Shown here piece by piece: positions 61,981 to 64,000 of a stretch of DNA of 64,000 nucleotides. A model generated the notes under the pieces. The model searched no databases. It had not been told where the DNA came from and worked only from the letters and a program-made list of their open reading frames with translations. Position 1 is the first letter of the stretch. The number at the start of each line of letters is the position of its first letter. Where the stretch lies: positions 25,897-89,896 of the forward strand of contig CALKEU010000006.1 in assembly GCA_938084565.1 (NCBI GenBank), given 5' to 3'. The position numbers were made by a program, and so were the translations under genes. Source of the stretch: Candidatus Kapaibacterium sp. (GTDB lineage: Bacteria > Bacteroidota > Ignavibacteria > Kapaibacteriales > HRBIN21).

Positions 61981-63117
61981 ATGCCCCAGAACGCTCGCCT
62001 CCACAGCCTAGATGCTGCCCGTGCAGTAGCCATGCTCCTGATGGTGCAGGGGCACACACTCGATGCCCTCGTTTCGCCGACTGAGCTCGACATTACGCGC
62101 CTGCCCTGGAGTCTCTGGCATTTCTTCCGGGGGTTGACAGCACCAGTCTTCCTCCTGCTCTCTGGCATTGTGCATGTCCTGGCCACCCACCGAGGGGCAG
62201 ATGGGCGCATTCCAGCTCAGCTGATTTGGCGCCGCCTGCGGTGGGCGATAACCCTCATCGGCATTGGCTACCTCATGATGTTTCCGGCCCAGCGGATTTG
62301 GCACCTCCACTCCGTCTCACCGGAGCAGTGGAGCGCATTCTTCCGGGTGCACATCCTCCAATTGATCGGCGTCCTGCTGGTGTTTGTGCTGATACTCTTC
62401 CTGCTGACCCGCTCCAACCACCATGTTGGGGTACTTGGCCTCATCAGCGGCATAGCTCTGCTTGCCGCTGCACCCGCAGCTGCCTGGGTTGACTGGTACG
62501 GCCTCCTCCCCGAACCCTTGGCTGCATACATGAGCACCGAACGTGGCTCCCTCTTTCCTCTTGTCCCCTTTGCCGCGTACTTGCTACTCGGCTTACCTCT
62601 TGGCAGCTGGCTTGAGCGGCTTCCGGCCGAGCAGCGCAACCGTGCGCTGCGCTCTCATTGGCCTCTTCTGGGCCTGGGCATCCTTGCCCTTTCTCCCCTC
62701 TTGACTCTGTGGTGCCAACCGTTCATACCCCCACAGGCAAATCCGTATCACGCCAATCCGGGCCTTATTCTGATGCGCTTTGGGCTGGCGCTACTCTTTC
62801 TGAGTGCGATCGCGTGGCTGTTCCAGCGTGCTGCACGATGGACATCCCTCTTTGCGCTTCTGGGCAGATATGCGCTCTTCATCTTCGTTGGGCACTTGGT
62901 TGTGCTTTACGGCACCCCATGGTTTAATAGCTTTGCCCGCTTGTACCCGAAGAGCTTGTCGCTGGCTGAAGGCATTGCAGCAACGGTGTTTGTGATCGCC
63001 GTCTGTATCGCTGGGATTGCAGCCGTGGAAACTGCACGGCGATACCGCATAAGCTGGCATGTCGTGCGGCTGGCTCTCTCGGCTGTTCTCCTCTATTGGC
63101 TCGTTGGCCCAGCGTGA
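61981..63117 (+). CDS. Acyltransferase-like membrane protein (DUF1624/YeiB type)
   Basis: A 378-residue protein with about ten membrane helices. The N-terminal RLHSLDAARAVAMLLMVQGH contains the Arg-x-x-x-x-Asp and His pattern of the DUF1624 / heparan-alpha-glucosaminide N-acetyltransferase group, followed by FFRGLTAPVFLLLSGIVHVL. Such proteins transfer acetyl groups to sugars across a membrane; the substrate here is unknown. Divergent from the glycosidase with 122 bases between. DUF2231 follows after 15 bases, so they are likely co-transcribed. Confidence 0.82.
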   Translation: MPQNARLHSLDAARAVAMLLMVQGHTLDALVSPTELDITRLPWSLWHFFRGLTAPVFLLLSGIVHVLATHRGADGRIPAQLIWRRLRWAITLIGIGYLMMFPAQRIWHLHSVSPEQWSAFFRVHILQLIGVLLVFVLILFLLTRSNHHVGVLGLISGIALLAAAPAAAWVDWYGLLPEPLAAYMSTERGSLFPLVPFAAYLLLGLPLGSWLERLPAEQRNRALRSHWPLLGLGILALSPLLTLWCQPFIPPQANPYHANPGLILMRFGLALLFLSAIAWLFQRAARWTSLFALLGRYALFIFVGHLVVLYGTPWFNSFARLYPKSLSLAEGIAATVFVIAVCIAGIAAVETARRYRISWHVVRLALSAVLLYWLVGPA

Positions 63118-63132
63118 GGGGATCCCCCTCCC

Positions 63133-63552
63133 ATGCCACTGCACCCTGCTGTCGTGCACTATCCAATTGGCCTCCTTTGCATGGCAGCTGCACTGCGGGT
63201 GGTGCTTCTCTGGCGTCCTACCCCATGGGGGGAAGCATCAGCACGGCTTTGCCTCTGGACAGGTACCGTAGCTCTGGCAGCAGCTGTACTCTCTGGGCAG
63301 GCTAGCCTTCCGACCTCACTCTCACCACCGGCCTCGGAAGTCCTGGAGACACACCGGCAGTTGGGGTTCTTCCTCCTGCTCTGGTACGGCGGCATCAGCC
63401 TCTGGGAACTGGCTCGCCTGCAGGGCATGGGTGAAAAGGAACGCCTCACCCTAGCGCTTGTACACCTGATCGGCAGCGCCCTCCTTCTGCTGACAGCCTC
63501 GTACGGGGGAACCCTCGTCTACGAGTTCGGAGTCGGTGTACGGAAAGGTTAA
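63133..63552 (+). CDS. DUF2231 membrane protein
   Basis: A 139-residue protein with four membrane helices. MPLHPAVVHYPIGLLCMAAA has the LHPxxVHxPI signature of DUF2231, and the second helix ends with LSGQASLPTS. Another His (ETHRQLGFFLLLWYGG) lies in helix three; paired His in this family may bind haem. ATG at 63133 is 15 bases after the acyltransferase gene. Its stop codon TAA (63550-63552) forms the first bases of the flagellin sigma-28 promoter. Confidence 0.9.
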   Translation: MPLHPAVVHYPIGLLCMAAALRVVLLWRPTPWGEASARLCLWTGTVALAAAVLSGQASLPTSLSPPASEVLETHRQLGFFLLLWYGGISLWELARLQGMGEKERLTLALVHLIGSALLLLTASYGGTLVYEFGVGVRKG

Positions 63553-63576
63553 AGTTTTTCCGAAAAGGGCCGAAAA
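63550..63576 (+). promoter_or_regulatory. Sigma-28 (FliA) promoter of the flagellin gene
   Basis: TAAAGTTT, an 11-base spacer, then GCCGAAAA: the -35 is an exact match and the -10 a one-base variant of the FliA consensus TAAAGTTT-N11-GCCGATAA. It is 74 bases before the flagellin ATG. The -35 begins on the stop codon of the DUF2231 gene. Position before a flagellin gene makes it very likely real. Confidence 0.9.
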
Positions 63577-63639
63577 CCTCCCTTGAGGACGCACGCTCTG
63601 TGGGCAGGATGCCTGGGGAGACGTTACACTCGATGGTTT

Positions 63640-63644
63640 GGAGG
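63640..63644 (+). promoter_or_regulatory. Strong ribosome-binding site of flagellin
   Basis: GGAGG lies 5 bases before the ATG at 63650 and fixes this as the start codon over any upstream codon. Confidence 0.85.
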
Positions 63645-63649
63645 ACACC

Positions 63650-64000
63650 ATGCCGTACGCTATCACGAACGGCGCGCGCATTCGGACAAATACCCCAGCC
63701 GAGAACGCTTACAATGCTCTGGATGCCGCCAACCGTGCCATTGCACTCCGCCAACTTCGGCTCTCGACAGGGAAGCGCATTAACTCAGCCGCCGACGATG
63801 TAGCAGGCTACATTACCGCCCGGGCCCTCAACGCCCGAGTGATGGGCCTGCGCACAGCTCTCAACGCTGTCGGTGATGCCGGAAGCCTGGCCGCCATTGC
63901 TCAGGACGCTCTCGACAACATCCAGAGCTTGATCGCTCAAATCAAGGAAGCTGCCTCCCAGGCTTCTTCCGGTGCCCTAGGGACGGACGAGAAGGTCTCC
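63650..64000 (+). CDS. Flagellin, N-terminal part (runs off the window)
   Basis: The first 117 codons of a flagellin. The translation begins MPYAITNGARIRTNTPAENA and contains the family's N-terminal coiled-coil signature, with RLSTGKRINSAADDVAGYI about 40 residues in and ALNARVMGLRTALNAVGDAG after it. It assembles into the flagellar filament outside the cell. The gene is driven by a sigma-28 promoter and a good Shine-Dalgarno site. The C-terminus is outside the window, so the size of the variable domain is unknown. No other flagellar gene is in the window. Confidence 0.95.
   Translation, partial: MPYAITNGARIRTNTPAENAYNALDAANRAIALRQLRLSTGKRINSAADDVAGYITARALNARVMGLRTALNAVGDAGSLAAIAQDALDNIQSLIAQIKEAASQASSGALGTDEKVS

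Noticed and set aside
61859..62059. Upstream extension of the glycosidase gene
   Set aside because: It would overlap the start of the divergent acyltransferase and has a non-conserved, Cys/Gly-rich composition.

Overview
The window is a gene-dense, GC-rich stretch of bacterial chromosome made almost entirely of core and metabolic genes. I see no insertion sequence, prophage, CRISPR array or plasmid-type gene. The organism is a Gram-negative member of the FCB group, most likely of the Chlorobi/Ignavibacteria/Kapabacteria side (inference). The evidence is lipid A and Kdo genes (lpxK, kdsD), secreted proteins with type IX secretion C-terminal tails, a PorE-like OmpA/PD40 protein, bacillithiol synthesis (bshC), promoters of the TAnnTTTG type known from Bacteroidota, and a flagellin gene behind a near-consensus sigma-28 promoter. 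The flagellin argues against a typical Bacteroidia species.

Layout. 1-6.6 kb: rpmG-guaB plus the start of a partial gene, bshC on the other strand, then hinT-kdsD-copD-like-membrane protein. 6.6-11.1 kb: one very large secreted T9SS-type protein. 11.3-13.1 kb: a methyltransferase and lpxK. 13.4-25.6 kb: the transcription/translation operon, read leftward: tRNA-Tyr, three tRNA-Gly, tRNA-Thr, tRNA-Trp, secE, nusG, rplK, rplA, rplJ, rplL, rpoB, rpoC and a small zinc-ribbon protein. The tuf gene often found in this cluster is absent, and rpmG is elsewhere. 25.6-27.4 kb: carA and a divergent HNH nuclease. 27.4-37.3 kb: a long chain of mostly overlapping leftward genes: rsmB, murI, HD-GYP phosphodiesterase, two peptide-type ABC permeases, a lone response regulator, holA, proS, a PHP phosphoesterase and a PAP2 phosphatase. 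37.3-41.6 kb: an outer-membrane barrel, the PorE-like protein and a DUF72 protein. 41.6-48.4 kb: a TPR protein, an M24 peptidase, glycogen synthase, a membrane protein and a second T9SS cargo. 48.4-51.9 kb: prpC-prpD-prpB of the 2-methylcitrate cycle. 51.9-55.5 kb: a membrane protein, hslV, hslU and an unusual pyruvate/branched-chain dehydrogenase E1-alpha with an N-terminal helix-turn-helix. 55.6-64 kb: a second PD40 protein, hppD and glutamate dehydrogenase (amino-acid degradation), an alpha/alpha-barrel glycosidase, an acyltransferase-like membrane protein, a DUF2231 membrane protein and the truncated flagellin.

The catabolic genes fit together: propionyl-CoA is oxidised through 2-methylcitrate, tyrosine through 4-hydroxyphenylpyruvate, and glutamate by its dehydrogenase, suggesting heterotrophic growth on amino acids. 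Glycogen synthase and the glycosidase point to a storage polymer. The observations I find most worth testing are the HTH-E1-alpha fusion coupled to hslU, the recurring TAnnTTTGC promoter motif, the exact 80-bp tandem array of tRNA-Gly genes, and the merged housekeeping/signalling/transport operon. No wholly new multi-gene system is evident.
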